From NCBI GenBank assembly GCA_003290165.1, contig QNQO01000226.1, positions 744,001 to 808,000 on the forward strand: 64,000 nt of DNA. Reading direction: 5' to 3'. A program made the position numbers and the translations under genes. The DNA comes from Berberis thunbergii (taxonomy: Eukaryota; Streptophyta; Magnoliopsida; Ranunculales; Berberidaceae). A model generated the notes under the pieces. The model did no database searches and was not told the DNA's origin. It worked only from the letters and a program-made list of their open reading frames with translations. Shown piece after piece: positions 23,544-35,300 of the stretch (its first letter is position 1; each line of letters begins with the position of its first letter).

Positions 23544-23976
23544 TCCACAGCAGCAATAGTGGAAAACGCCCAACAACTCCCTGCAAATTTTCATTTCATA
23601 AACAAGTCTTCTAACTCTTCAAATAACCAAACAAATTTTACATTCTGCAAAGAAGACTTACCACAACTTCTTTGATCTTTGACCGGAGCCGACGACACCT
23701 TCCTTCCTCCAATCAATGGACTCAGGCAACTCTTCGCCTGCTCGAACAACATAACGGTCACTTTTAGGCCTAGAAAGCCTCCTACGGCCATCAACCTTTG
23801 TCCCCTGGTACATCTTACGATACTCCTCATTAGTAATATCAGCAAACTTGTTCAGTCCAACAGTGTAGGAGTGGTTCTCCTTATTGTGCTCCTCGATGAA
23901 TCTGAGATTGTCTTGGAATATCTCAAATTTCTTGTCCTTCTCCCCCAATGCATTGTATTGTTTTCCATGTTTCACA

Positions 23977-24237
23977 TGTTAAGATATTGAGATATTGTGT
24001 TAAGATATTTAGATATTGTAATTGATATGTACTTAATCTGGAAGATAAGATAACCATAGTTTAGGAAGTAATTGATACTTGTAATTGTAATTGTAACTTA
24101 TTTGTGCTTAATCAGGAAGATACAATAGTTTAGGAAACTATAGGATCTAGATTATTGTATTAGTCCTATAAAAGGGATAGCTCTGTATCATTATGATTCA
24201 TTCAAGAAAAACACAATTCTTAAATACAACTTTTATA
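23977..24237 (+). mobile_element. Copia 5' LTR
   Basis: 261 bp from tgttaagatattg to acaacttttata. It contains a tcctataaaag TATA-like site near 24166. The next base starts the primer site. Confidence 0.85.
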
Positions 24238-24249
24238 TGGTATCAAATC
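24238..24249 (+). other. Copia primer binding site
   Basis: tggtatcaaatc, a variant of the Met-tRNA-type site TGGTATCAGAGC, directly next to the LTR without spacer. Confidence 0.7.
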
Positions 24250-24316
24250 ACTAGGTTCTACATCTCCAGCCAATCTCTCATACACCTAAAACACTGACCA
24301 ACAAAGCAACCAATCA

Positions 24317-25235
24317 ATGCTTGTTTCACCTATTGACATTCAATCAAACCTCAACCACCCATATTACCTACATCAATCAGACCATCCTGGAGCAGTCCTT
24401 GTAAAAACACCCCTTTCCACAGACAACTATGGCAACTGGAGCCGGCAGATCAAAACAGCGCTAAGCGCGAAAAACAAAATTGTTTTATCAATGTTTCTCT
24501 TGAGCCGCCATCGGAGTTGATCAAACCTACCAAATTCAACCGCTGGAAAAGATGTAATGATATGGTCCTATCATGGATCATTAATTTGCTGGAACCTAAG
24601 ATCGCAAATAGCGTCATCTACACCAATTCAGCACATGAACTTTGGATGGATTTGGAAGAGAGATTCTTGAGCATCAACGCACCCCAAATCTTTCAAATAG
24701 AAAAGGAGTTGCTACCTTAACACAAGGACAAATGTCCATCACCTCCTATTACACAAAACTCAAAAGTTATTGGGATGAACTATCATCCTACAATAAGATC
24801 AATACATGCCCATATGGAAAATCTTGTGGTTCAACAAGGTTAGTCCTGAATCGCGAAGAGCAGCAACATTTAATGCAGCTTCTAATGGGACTCGATGAGT
24901 CCTATGCAGGCACTCGAAGCAACATATTGCTCATGACGTCGCTGCCTACTAGTTTTCTCCTCCAAGATGAAAAACAACGCCAAGTTGCCACAAATTCCAC
25001 TGGTACAAGCGAGAGCATGGCTATGTTTAGTGCTTCCAATAATAATAGGAGAAAGGACAATGTTGCAAGGCAAACTACCTCATATCGACTGTCCTCTTCC
25101 AACATCAATAGCAGCATGTCAAAGGACCAACGAGAGCCCAAACATTGTGTTTGCTATAATGGAGGCACACGCAGTGTTGAAAGTTGTAATTTAATCAAAG
25201 GTTTTCCTCCTGGACATAAGTGGCACAATAGGTAG
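24317..25235 (+). pseudogene. Copia gag
   Basis: Residues read DHPGAVLVKTPLSTDNYGNW then SRQIKTALSAKNK, the start typical of Ale-type copia gag. The domain continues in other frames at 24517-24720 and 24642-25235 (LTQGQMSITSYYTKLKSYWDEL). A degraded zinc-knuckle region (KHCVCYNGGTRSVESCNLI) lies near 25140-25190. At least two frameshifts. Confidence 0.8.
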
Positions 25236-25489
25236 AGCCACCTTTACCTCCACCATGATCCAATGGCAGTGGTCATATATATCAAGGGAGAACCAATCAA
25301 TCTAACCAATCAGGTCCTTGACAATAATCATCTGCCAACAATGTCGACGTACCAGTACAACCCACTCATCATCTACAAACCATAGCGCCTCATCTCACTC
25401 TTGACCAGTGTAAGCAAATTATAGATGTTGTTGGTACAGAGGATGTTAATCCAACCCAAGCAAATTTTGCAGGTCTAAATTCTCTTTCT

Positions 25490-26610
25490 TGGTTTAGTTT
25501 TCACACTCAAACATGTTCACCGGATGTTTGGATCATAGATAGTGGCTCTACCGACCATATTACACACTCTTCTAATCTCTTTACCACTCGTTCACACACT
25601 TCTCTTCCACCAGTTGGGTTACCCGGGACAAAGCACCAATCACTTTAATAGGCATTATACAATTTAATGAAATCTTTCGCCTTACTGATGTTTTATGTGT
25701 TCATTCTTTTAATGTCAATATTTTGTTCGTACCACGCCTTGCTGATTCCCTACATTGTTTTGTTTTTTTTCCTACATTTTGCTACACACAGGACTTGCTC
25801 ACGCAGAAAGTAATTGGCTTGGATAGGATGCATGGAAACTTGTACTACTTCGATCCAAACCATCTTAATCTGCATTTTCGCTCTTCTTCAACCTACCATG
25901 TGACTATCTAAAGTAATGTGTGGCATCTTCGATTGGGACATCCCTCCAATGAAAAACTTCGTTTATTATCCAAGCAATTTTGTGTTATCTCCCTCCCTCA
26001 GCATATTTGTGATTTTTGTCCATTAGCTAAACAAACTAGATCGACGTTTCCCTCAAGTTCAATAAAGAATATTGCACCCTTACTGCCAACCTCTCTTTTC
26101 AATTTTGGGGTGACTGCGTCCTCAGTGCTACTTATCTTATCAATCGTCTCCCCACGCCCATCTTATCCAACAAAACACCCTATGAAATTCTTTTTGGTCG
26201 ACCACCTACTTACACACATCTCCATGTGTTCGGTTACTTGTGTTATGCCACTAACCTCAAACCCACAAATAGACTCGACAATCGAGATCGTAAATGTGTC
26301 TTTGTGGGCTATCCTTTCGGGCAAAAAACATATCGCTTACATGACCTTGTCAATCACAAGTTTTTGGTTAGTCGCGATGTTGTTTTTCATGAAACCATAT
26401 TTCCCTTTACAACACCCAAAACCAACACTCTCCTTGTGTCCACTCCCACATCCAACCCTTCTACTCAGTCTACACTTCCATTGACATGTCATTTTCTCTT
26501 CACTATGCCCACAACCACAAACCTCCTCCCTACCACACCAACCAACGTATCACCCACACCTACCACTAACCCAAACGATGACACCTCCTTTGTACTGACA
26601 TCCCCAGTTC
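25490..26610 (+). pseudogene. Copia protease and integrase remnants
   Basis: Protease motif WIIDSGSTDHIT near 25530-25565. The pre-integrase block starts at 25921 (WHLRLGHPSNEKL) with a CDFCPLAKQTR zinc-binding end. The next block, ATYLINRLPTPI, belongs to the integrase C-terminal half, so the D,D,E core has been deleted near 26050-26110. 26226-26618 continues with VFGYLCYATNLKP and HKFLVSRDVVFHE. Several frame changes. Confidence 0.75.
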
Positions 26611-27179
26611 CAAATTGAGACGCCCCATCTATACCTACATCCATAACCCCCAACCTCAACATTTCTTTTCCCTCCACTCACGCTTTACCAGCCCCCACTC
26701 CTACTCCATGTACACCGACTTCGTCGCATATTCCTTCTCCACCGCCCCCTCATCGTCTTCGGCGATCCACTCACATTCCCCAGTCCTCTGTTCTTCTCAG
26801 AGACTTCCACTGCAATAGTTCCATGTCCATTGCTCATGCCGAGTCATCTTCTACAATTACACCGGGTAAGGGTTCACGATATCCACTTTCTCATTTTATT
26901 TCCTACAACAATTTATCTTCTACTCGCTATTCTTTTGTCTCAACAATTTCCAAAATCATTGAGCCACTACCTATGCCCAGGCTTCCACCGATCCTCTTTG
27001 CTGTGAAGCTATCGCAAAGGAGATACAGACACTTGAACAAAATAAGACTTGGATTCTCACCTCTTTATCTGCAATCAAACATCCCATTGGTTTTAAGTGG
27101 GTGTTCAAAGTCAAATACAACTATGATGGTAGTATCGAAAGGTATAAAGCGTGTGGCTAAATGATATACACAAAAAGAG

Positions 27180-27665
27180 GGAATTGACTACACTGAAACT
27201 TTCTCTCCCACTGCCAATCTTGTTACATTTCGTTGCCTACTTTCTATTGTTGCTTTTCATGATTGGTCTCTACATCAACTCAACGTGCAAAATGCCTTTC
27301 TCCATGGCGACCTAGATGAAGAAGTTTACATGATTCCTCCTCTCGGGTTTGGCCGACACGGGTGGAACTTAGTATGTCGGCTACAAAAGTCACTCTACGG
27401 ATTGAAACAAACAAGCTGCAATTGGTTTGCAAAGCTCACTGCTGCCGTTCGAGAAGCTGGATTTGTACAATCTATGGCAGATGATTTTTTATTTACCAGG
27501 TCCAGCAAAAACTCATTTACTGTCATTTTGGTTTACGTTGATGATAACGTGATTACAGGAAATAATCCTCAAGGCATTCAATCCATCAAGGACTTTCTCA
27601 ATCATCATTTTCATATCAAAGATTTGAGACTCCTGAAATATTTTGTGGGCATAGAAGTGACATGA
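27180..27665 (+). pseudogene. Copia reverse transcriptase
   Basis: QNAFLHGDLDEEVYM, LQKSLYGLKQTSCNWFAKL and the catalytic YVDD (about 27533-27545, followed by NVITGN) are clear RT blocks. Upstream, 26950-27180 holds shifted parts of the fingers region. A TGA at 27663 ends this frame. Confidence 0.85.
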
Positions 27666-27732
27666 TCCAAAAAAAGGCATATTCATTTCATAACGCAAAT
27701 ATGCACTTGAACTACTTCATAAGGTTAGTCTA

Positions 27733-28964
27733 TTGAGAGCACGCCCTTCATCCTTTCTCATGGAACAAACACTGAGACTCAAGCCTAAAGAAGGAAAATT
27801 GTTGCATGATCCCACTAGGTATCGCCGCTTGATAGGGTGCCTCATATACCTCACAGTGACCAGGCCAGACATTAGGGCTGAAAACCGAACCGACGGTTCG
27901 GTTTTTCACCTAAACCGTGAACCGAACCAACTTAGTTCGGTTTTAAAATTTTCAAACCGAAACCGAAACCGACCATTAACAAAACCGATCCGAAACCGAA
28001 CCGATTCTAATTTATGCAAACCGTCACCGAACCGAACCGATTAAAATCAAACCAAAACCGAAATAAAACCGAACCGACCAACTATTTTAAATATATTGTA
28101 TTATTTATATATAAAATATATATTATTTATTATATATATTCGGTCAGTTCGGTTTGGTCGGTTAAAATCACATAGAAACCGAAAACCGAACCGACCACTT
28201 CCGTTTTGAATTTTTTAAAACCGATCCGAACCGAATTTAAACCGAACCAATCAGTTCGGTTTAGATCGGTTCGGTCAGTTTAATCGGTTTGATCGGTTTT
28301 TTGTTCAGCCCTACCAGACATCAGCTTCGATGTCCATGTACTCAGCCATTACATACATGAGCCACACCAGCCACATCTTGATGTTGCTTTCCGAGTGTTA
28401 CGATACATTAAAAGTTCACCTGGACAAGGCATCTTCTTTCAAGTTCAAAATAATCTCAGACTCAAGGGCTATTGTGATTCAAATTGGGCTACTTGTCCTA
28501 TTACAAAACATTCTATAACGGACTATTGTACCTTCATTGGCAACTCCTTGATCTCATGGAAAACAAGGAAACAAAACACCGTTTCACGATCATTAGCTGA
28601 AGCAGAATATCAGGCAATGGCAGATGCTTGTTGTGAACTCAAGTGGATCTGATACATCCTCAAAGACTTGCATGTCACACATTCTGAACATGTGATACTT
28701 CATTGTGACAATCAGTCGACTTTGCATATTGCCAGGAATCCAGTCTTCCATGAGCGAACAAAACACATTGAACTTGATTGCCACATAGTGCGACAACATC
28801 TTACTTCTAGGCTGATTTTCACAATGTACACACCCACAAGGATGCAACTTGCCGACGTTCACGAAACCACTAGGCAAGGGACCCTTCATTTTTCTACTTG
28901 GCAAGTTGGGAGTGTACGATATACACTCGCCAATTTGAGGAGGCGCGTTAAGATATTGTGTTAA
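27733..28964 (+). pseudogene. Copia RT end and RNase H, split by a MITE
   Basis: 27733-27872 ends in the TRPDI block. After the MITE, 28322 onward holds the connection and RNase H: GYCDSNWATCPITKHSITD, SRSLAEAEYQAMADACCELK and [20 protein letters not shown]. These are diagnostic for Ty1/copia. Frames shift more than once. A purine tract gaggaggcg precedes the 3' LTR. Confidence 0.8.
27873..28313. mobile_element. hAT MITE rich in CCGAAC repeats
   Basis: 441 bp flanked by the 8-bp duplication ccagacat (27865-27872 and 28314-28321). Inverted ends are tagggctgaa and ttcagccctaa-type. The interior is an imperfect palindrome of aaccgaaccga-like units around an AT-rich centre. It interrupts the copia RNase H link right after the TRPDI block. 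Confidence 0.9.
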
Positions 28965-29192
28965 GATATTTAGATATTGTAATTAATATGTACTTAATCG
29001 AAAAGATAGGATAACCATACTTTAAGAAGCAATTGATTCTTGTAATTGATATGTGTTTAATCAGGAAGATACGATAGCAATAGTTTAGAAAACTATAGGA
29101 TCCAGATTATTGTATTAGCCCTATAAAAAGGGCACATCTGTATCATTATTATTCATTAAAAAATACCACAATTCTCATATACAACTTTTATA
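28946..29192 (+). mobile_element. Copia 3' LTR
   Basis: 247 bp, homologous to 23977-24237 but lacking a small internal repeat at its start, and beginning cgttaag instead of tgttaag. It ends in the same acaacttttata before the tcaca duplication. Confidence 0.85.
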
Positions 29193-29349
29193 TCACAAGC
29201 CATGTTTCATAAATACCCATCACTTCCTTGTCGGTCCTCCTTGAGGACATCTTGTCATAGAAGATGATCGACATGTCTAAAGCAAAAAACGTGGCAAAGA
29301 AGAATAGAAGGGCAGCGAGCACAATTGAAGAACTTCTATAAAATCCCAT

Positions 29350-30639
29350 TGTCTCAGGAAGAGGAAGAAAACAGTGGAAGTGTGGTGAAGAGGAATAGAA
29401 TGGCTCTTATATTCCTGATTTTCAAGCGTGTAATTCATATTTATGAAAATCATTAGTTTTTTTTTAAATAACAAAATAAAATCAATAACTTAGAGAATTT
29501 TTTTAAAATAAAGCTCTAAAGGTTCCTTGAGAAGGGAATAATAACTTGTGACTTTTTATTTTTAAAGTGAGGGCACCTACTACTACTAGCTACTAAAAAA
29601 TTTGTCAAGGTGGAGAAGGAACCAAAAAGTCATTTTACTGATACCAACAACAAGGACTTAACTAATATCACACACATATTATAATTTTCTTTTTCAATGG
29701 TTGAAAACTATACACCATTAAGGACACTTGAGCATAATGGAATCTTGACTCAAGGCTCTAATAGACGTTGGATTGTCTTAAAGATTACACCATGCGCGTC
29801 TTAGAAGGATCGAATGGATCAAGTATTGCAATGACATTGAAGGCCATTGATAGCAACGGATACCTTTCATTTTCAATCACTGAAGATACTTTACGATAGC
29901 TAAGCAACCGAACACGTGTAAATCTCTTCCATTAAAAAAAATCTCTTCCATAAGAAGATATTATAGAGGCATAACATGGTCAACCATTAAAAGGTAATTG
30001 TGAAAAATTAAAGTCCGTGAAATTTTGGAATTCTTGTCATTGATTTTTTTTTTTTTTGGAGCTTGTCTAGAGAGCCAGGCCAGGTCGACGCCAGGCTTGG
30101 CCCCATTCCATTCATCATTCTCGAGATGTGCATCTTTAGGATGATGGACGATATTGAGCCAGGTCGGGCTTGCCTAAACTGGCTCTTAAGAACTAGTGTT
30201 TTTTTGGATGACTTGCAGTATCAGAAAGTGTATAATTGCATCCAAATCTCTTCTCTTTCTATCCAGCTTCACTATAATCTTTAGCCTAGCTTCCTTCTCA
30301 CCCAGTCTGAACTAAATAATTAATGTTTTCCTTCATTTCTCACACCAATCCCCATCATTTTGTACCATTCGTTCTGTGACATCCAACTCCGAAAGAAATG
30401 AATGCGGTGGTGTGCTAGAGAGACATACTTTGAAAATGAGGTGATGTTTGCATTTGACATGCTCTACATGATATAGTTAGAATCAATTTAAGTAAGGGTT
30501 AATTATTATATGCCCCTACAATAAATAGCTAATTAAGATGTGTTTATCATTAATCACTATTGCACTTACCCCCTAAGACTGACAGTGAACGTGCCTTAAC
30601 CGTCAGATTTCAAATGAGATGACCAAAATACTTTTCATA
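29350..30639. other. Upstream flank of the protease pseudogene and intergenic DNA
   Basis: 29350-29480 probably holds the old 5' UTR and promoter, with a ctcttatattcc TATA-like site near 29400-29415. The rest is AT-rich. No gene was recognised; the plus-strand frame at 30063-30284 has no familiar motif. Confidence 0.4.
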
Positions 30640-31070
30640 AATCACAGGCTGAGATTGATTGTTTCGTATCTCGAAAATCGCATCTCAAAGAAATCCTAGA
30701 ACTCGACTAAAATTGTAGTCATATCTCGAAGAAAATCTAACAGTTGGTAAATATATTTGCATCTCATCTCAAAAAAAAGTGTAGGGTCCTGTTGAAATCA
30801 TAAATGCATCTAAAAAATCGTAATGCCCAAATTAAATCATATACACATCTCGAGAAAAAATTGACGATTGTGAAAAACACTTCCTCCTCCTACCCCTCCC
30901 CTTCTCTCTCCTATGTTTCGCGACCCCGCTGCCACCTTCCTCCTCACTCCATCCTTCCTCCTTCATCCTCCTCTTTCTTCCTCCCACTTTTTCCTCTTCT
31001 GTTTCTCAACAACGTCCCCACATCCCCCTTCCTCCTCCTCCCTCCTCCTCCATTTGACTAAACAGACTGA
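30640..31070. repeat. Left arm of a long inverted repeat
   Basis: The sequence from gagattgattgtttcgtatc through the pyrimidine-rich cctcctcc region matches, in reverse complement, 47690-48045 (gagattgactgtttcgtatc on the minus strand). Shared blocks include tatctcga..aaaatc and gacgattgtgaaaaa. The arms face each other across the LTR array. Confidence 0.7.
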
Positions 31071-32599
31071 AGGAGAAACCCATTGCATATTTTCTATAGA
31101 TTTTATCTGTAAATGGAAAAACGCATAAATTTTGCTGTTTTAAAAAGATGAAAATAGAAAGCTCTCTTTGCAAGCAGGTAGAGAAACGAAGAACTCTTTT
31201 TCTCTTCCCTCGTTCTCCGAGTTTAAAGGTGTCACGCCCCGATTTTCGAAGGAAACGAAAATCCCAAAATCCACTTAGGATTATCCGTTTCCCCCAAAAC
31301 TCGGGACGTGAGAATTCAATAATAACAGAAACAAATAGCAGCATGAACTAAACATCTGAAACAAATAAAAAAATCTAACCCGGGGAAGACTGGCATGGCT
31401 AGGTCACTAGCGAAACTCCAGTAATGCAGCTCAAAATCTCTAAACCTGAAAGACTACTCGGCTACATTCCAAAAGGAATGTACCCAAGAAGCAAAAGCTC
31501 ACTTGGGTCAGCAATGAAGCTGGTGTGAGAAATCTTCATCCCAAAAATCAATAATCCACACGTGATAACATCAAAATAAACAATCAACAATAAATAACCA
31601 CACCAGGTAGTTCCTCCATGAGGCAAAGGTGTTATCATCCTAATAAATAAACATGCACTATTTATTACTAATAACTAAAGTTTATGAGTTGTCAATCCTC
31701 ATAAATGCAACAACAATACAATTCACTCATATTAGACTACCATTGAAATATTAAACAAACACATTTTTCTTTCTACCTTTAGGAAGACATGTAGTTCTCA
31801 TTCAAGGTTCGAATGAGCTGTTAGTTTCTTCCCTCAAGGCTAACCTAGTATAAGCTAAAATAATCTATACACAATTTCATGGCATGCTCAATTCAATTGT
31901 TTAATTTAATTATTTATTTTGTTTTCTAATTCTTGGCTTCTTTTTCCACAATCACACTCTCCTCCTGTGCCGAACACACCTCACCCAAGTGTGTCTCCCT
32001 TGCCATCGAAGCCACTCGGAGCGTACATGACCCAAGTGGGGTGCCACCTCGAGTGTCATGTCATCTCACCCGAAGTTCGATCACTGACAAGCATTCTACA
32101 CGTACAACCGAACTCACATGGAACGGTGCACCGATATGCAAGCAAGTCTGCATACCCATAATAATATCACACGTATACAAGCAAGTCTGTATACAAAATT
32201 TTCATTTCTTTTCACATTTTTTTTTTCTGGAGTTTTGGAAAAAGAACATTTACCAAGTATTTTATTTGAGTCATTATTTTTCCAAATCAATTAACGTCAC
32301 ATCACATTCCCTTTACAAGAACTATATATACATAAAACATTAGCAAGGTGATATTCACAACATGACAAAATCTATTTTGCCATCTCCTTCAGAAAAGAAT
32401 GAAAAACAAGTGTGTCGCAAGCACAAACATTCTTTTAACATGGTCACATACGCGTGACAAGAAAACAAGTTCCATTACTGGCTATACCTGACTATCCTTA
32501 TGGAAATCCACATTTTCTTTTGAAAACCACCTATCATGACCACGTCTATTGATTAGACAGTGACAATCAATATAGAACATACACTGTCAACATACATAT

Positions 32600-32633
<34 letters not shown>
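32600..32633. repeat. CCATAC microsatellite in LTR 1
   Basis: Five ccatac units. The equivalent sites in the other LTRs (about 36670, 40737 and 44803) have three. Confidence 0.85.
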
Positions 32634-33841
32634 TTACTGTATGACCTTTGTCCTCTTTACACTGTCCCCACACCAAGTAGTGAGATGCTCCTAATGGATA
32701 TGATTGGTTTGTCAGTTCCACTTACATTCAGTTATCTACTTGGTAAAGGAACTTTTTAGGAGATTTTGACTAGTTCAAGAAAACCCAACAAAGAGAAATT
32801 TGTTAAAAACTGGAAGTTAGAGTTGTATAACAATGAGGTTCTCTGTGCAAGTCCAAGATAGGGAAAAATCCAAACTACTACACTCCAGTAAAGTTTATAG
32901 AGATGCCACAACAGAAATGCACATCAAAATCCAAATCCATCAAATACCATAAGCAACTCACCTAACTAATTGAATCCATTAAAATTTCAAGAAACTAAAT
33001 ACACAAAGAAACAGATCCAACACATTCATTGTGAACTACTAATCCTATATGGATTGATACAAAAACAAGAAAAACCCGTGGACACAATCCTCCTACAAGT
33101 AACTAAATTAACATCCCTGCATTAGGGTTTCCTTAGTCTTACACAAACCCTACCCGATCACATGTTTTTCTAATGATAATGATGACCTAGAAAACCCCGA
33201 ATGCCTTGACAATTGCCTAAAGTCAATGTGAACTACAATGGGTATCCATTCATTCACTCAAATCAATTCATTAAAGTAATCAAACCCCATCACCTTAATC
33301 TACCAAGTTAAGGGCAAAATCAGGAAGAAAGAAAAAATGAGGGTTTAATCAAAGTATGTTAAACACACAACACATAACTATCACAACCATCTCATAAAAC
33401 AAACTGAAAGGGGTAAAAGAGAGCTCACATCCATGAAAATAAAAACCCCATCATCAAATCCTAAAAATACCTAATTCAGTCAAGAAACAAGGATTGCAAG
33501 ATACAGGGAATAAGAAACTCGCAGTAAAAGAGAAGGAATGAAGAAAACTCACTGAAATTGCAAATTGCAAATTGCAAAGGATTGCGCAGCCAACGCTATC
33601 GTCCCATCATCCCGGCATAAATCCACCACACCACCAAACAAACACCAACACAAAACAGAGAGCTTCAAGAAGAAACGACAACAAGACTTACTTGCTAATG
33701 AGCTGAACTCTTGTTTTCTTTTTACTACATCCAAATGGCCATCACTCTTCAACCAAACGACAAACACAAACCCCGCCCAATTTTAATCCATCCAAACCTC
33801 CCTAATCTCCCCCACATCAGATCCAATTGCTAACTCTGATT

Positions 33842-34135
33842 TCAACAACTTGAGCTGACCCTGAAAAAGACAAGTACCAGCCAAAGCTTGGAGATCGTTG
33901 TGATCAAACCACTGGATTCGTTCCAACAAACAGCAACTTCAAACTTCGGTAGAACCAAAGTCGCATTCAGCAAACGAGCAACACCAACACCATCACACAA
34001 ATCATGTCCCATCTGATTGAGGCCACCATAGCAGTCCACTCTGATTTATCCATTACTCTGTTAAATGCCCTTCCAACCACCATTTACAAGGTCTCCACTC
34101 TACAATCCAAAGCACAGATTTGCAACCCACAGTTC
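33842..34135 (-). pseudogene. Captured O-fucosyltransferase fragment in LTR 1
   Basis: The minus strand reads DCYGGLNQMGHDLCDGVGVA followed by RLLNATLVLPKFEV and CWNESSG. The GGLNQ...D.V..A...NATLV.P pattern is the N-terminal signature of plant GDP-fucose O-fucosyltransferase-family proteins, which are Golgi type II membrane enzymes. Upstream, in the same frame with stops, a KLEKELW stretch and SNG*IRV fit the region before this motif. Only this part of the roughly 500-residue enzyme is seen, so it is a transduplicated fragment, not a gene. Homology fades after NESSG. Confidence 0.8.
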
Positions 34136-34630
34136 CTTCTCAAGTTTCTGAATCAATGGCTCTTCATTTGATTTCTAAGGAAGGGACTCAAACCATCAGA
34201 TGAGGAAACAGCGAGCACGGCGGCGGAGGCCTCTCCTCCACCACCACAACCATCGCCGCCTCTCTCTATCGCATCTCTCTGCCAATCAGGCATAGCCCTT
34301 CCTTCATCTTCATCACCTCGCCAGACCTCTCTCTCGTCATGCACACAGTCGAAGCAGAGATCGTGAGGAGGAAGGAGGAAGAATTTGTGAAGAAGGGGAA
34401 AAAGGAGAAGGAAGGAGAAAAGAAAATGGAAGGAATAGGGTTTACTCTTTATAAGGTGGGTGGCTATTTGCCCCCACCGAACTTTCGAATACACCTTCAC
34501 AAAATAAAAACCCTACTTATTAGTTTAATAAAAATCCACAACCAAGCCCAAATACAATTGGGTAACAACCCATCAACGTTAGGGTTTACAAAAAAAAAAT
34601 TTATATTTATTTAATTAGGCGGGTATTACA

Positions 34631-35300
34631 ATATATACAACTCAAAAGAATCTCGTCCCGAGATTCGGTAGAAGAAGGTAAGTAGGAAATTAATTCTTAA
34701 ATAAACAAACTACACATCACATGGTCAAACAAATAGCTCATATGTATGCCCATAACTTAATGAAGACAATCACACAAAAATATAAATATTTTCAGTAAGT
34801 ACAAAAATTACGGGGTGCTACAATATACACAACTCAAAAGAATCTCGTCCCGAGATTCGGTAGAGGAAAGAAAGTTAAGCGAAATTTCAAAAATGCAACT
34901 TGTCAAACGAAAGAAGACTTTAAAATAAAAATTTTCAATTGAATTTTAGTTGCATAAATTTTTATTGTGATTAAAAAAAGTAGTGGTGTTACAATATATA
35001 CAACTCAAAAGAATCTCGTCCCGAGATTCGCGAAAAGGGTTAACTAAAGATTCAAGATAACAAACTTACTACAAAAAACGACACGAGATAATGTCATCCA
35101 CTATTGACATTAAAATAAGTTAGTCACAGAAATCTCATCTCGAGATTCACGAAGAAAAAGAAAAAAAATACAAAAAGTTTGAGGTTCACCCTTGTCACTT
35201 TATCTCTAGGCAGTCACACTACTACTCTCCCATATCCACATTCCGAGGATCACCTAGACTCTACCCCAGCCTAGGCTAACCAAATGCTCTGATACCAAAA
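34631..35300 (-). mobile_element. Array internal region 1
   Basis: 670 bp without ORFs. Four hairpin motifs, gaatctcg-tcc-cgagattc or variants, lie at 34648-34666, 34840-34858, 35011-35029 and 35131-35148. The first three each follow a 'tacaatatacacaactc' lead-in. The primer site TGGTATCAGAGC (minus) is at 35286-35297. Confidence 0.8.

Larger units (their letters stand above)
23977..29192 (+). mobile_element. Ty1/copia element (Ale/Retrofit-like) in protease exon 1
   Basis: Flanked by tcaca on both sides (23972-23976 and 29193-29197). LTRs are at 23977-24237 and 28946-29192. It encodes gag, protease, integrase parts, RT and RNase H on the plus strand, opposite to the host gene. The LTRs differ by many substitutions and small indels, so this is an old insertion. 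The LTR ends are TG...TA rather than TG...CA. The integrase catalytic core and part of the RT-RNase H link are deleted, and a hAT MITE sits at 27873-28313. Confidence 0.9.
31230..34630 (-). mobile_element. Array LTR 1
   Basis: 3401 bp. It has the most private changes of the four. Examples are five ccataC units at 32600-32633 against three in the others, absence of the ccccctc block near 34487, and aaatacaca instead of aaatgcaca near 32995. It shares with LTR 4 the states listed under the findings. Confidence 0.85.

Noticed and set aside
27880..28310. Telomere-like repeats (ccgaaccga)
   Set aside because: The unit does not match the plant telomere repeat ccctaaa. It lies within a MITE with an 8-bp duplication.
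30804..31128. Pro/Ser/Leu-rich ORFs
   Set aside because: They come from the pyrimidine-rich inverted arm and have low complexity. The matching arm at 47690 shows no conserved frame.
31919..32343. Plus-strand ORFs (80 and 136 codons) repeated in all four LTRs
   Set aside because: They are antisense to the element, overlap each other in different frames and have no motif. Identity among copies only reflects identity of the LTRs. LTR 3 already breaks the longer one.
33549..33786. 72-73-codon ORFs on both strands of each LTR
   Set aside because: Overlapping shadows without a known motif. Kept only as LTR sequence, although they flank the O-fucosyltransferase fragment.
34648..35148. CRISPR-like array (repeated short palindromes with spacers)
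   Set aside because: Eukaryotic retroelement context, only four irregularly spaced repeats, and the 'spacers' are repeated in every array unit.
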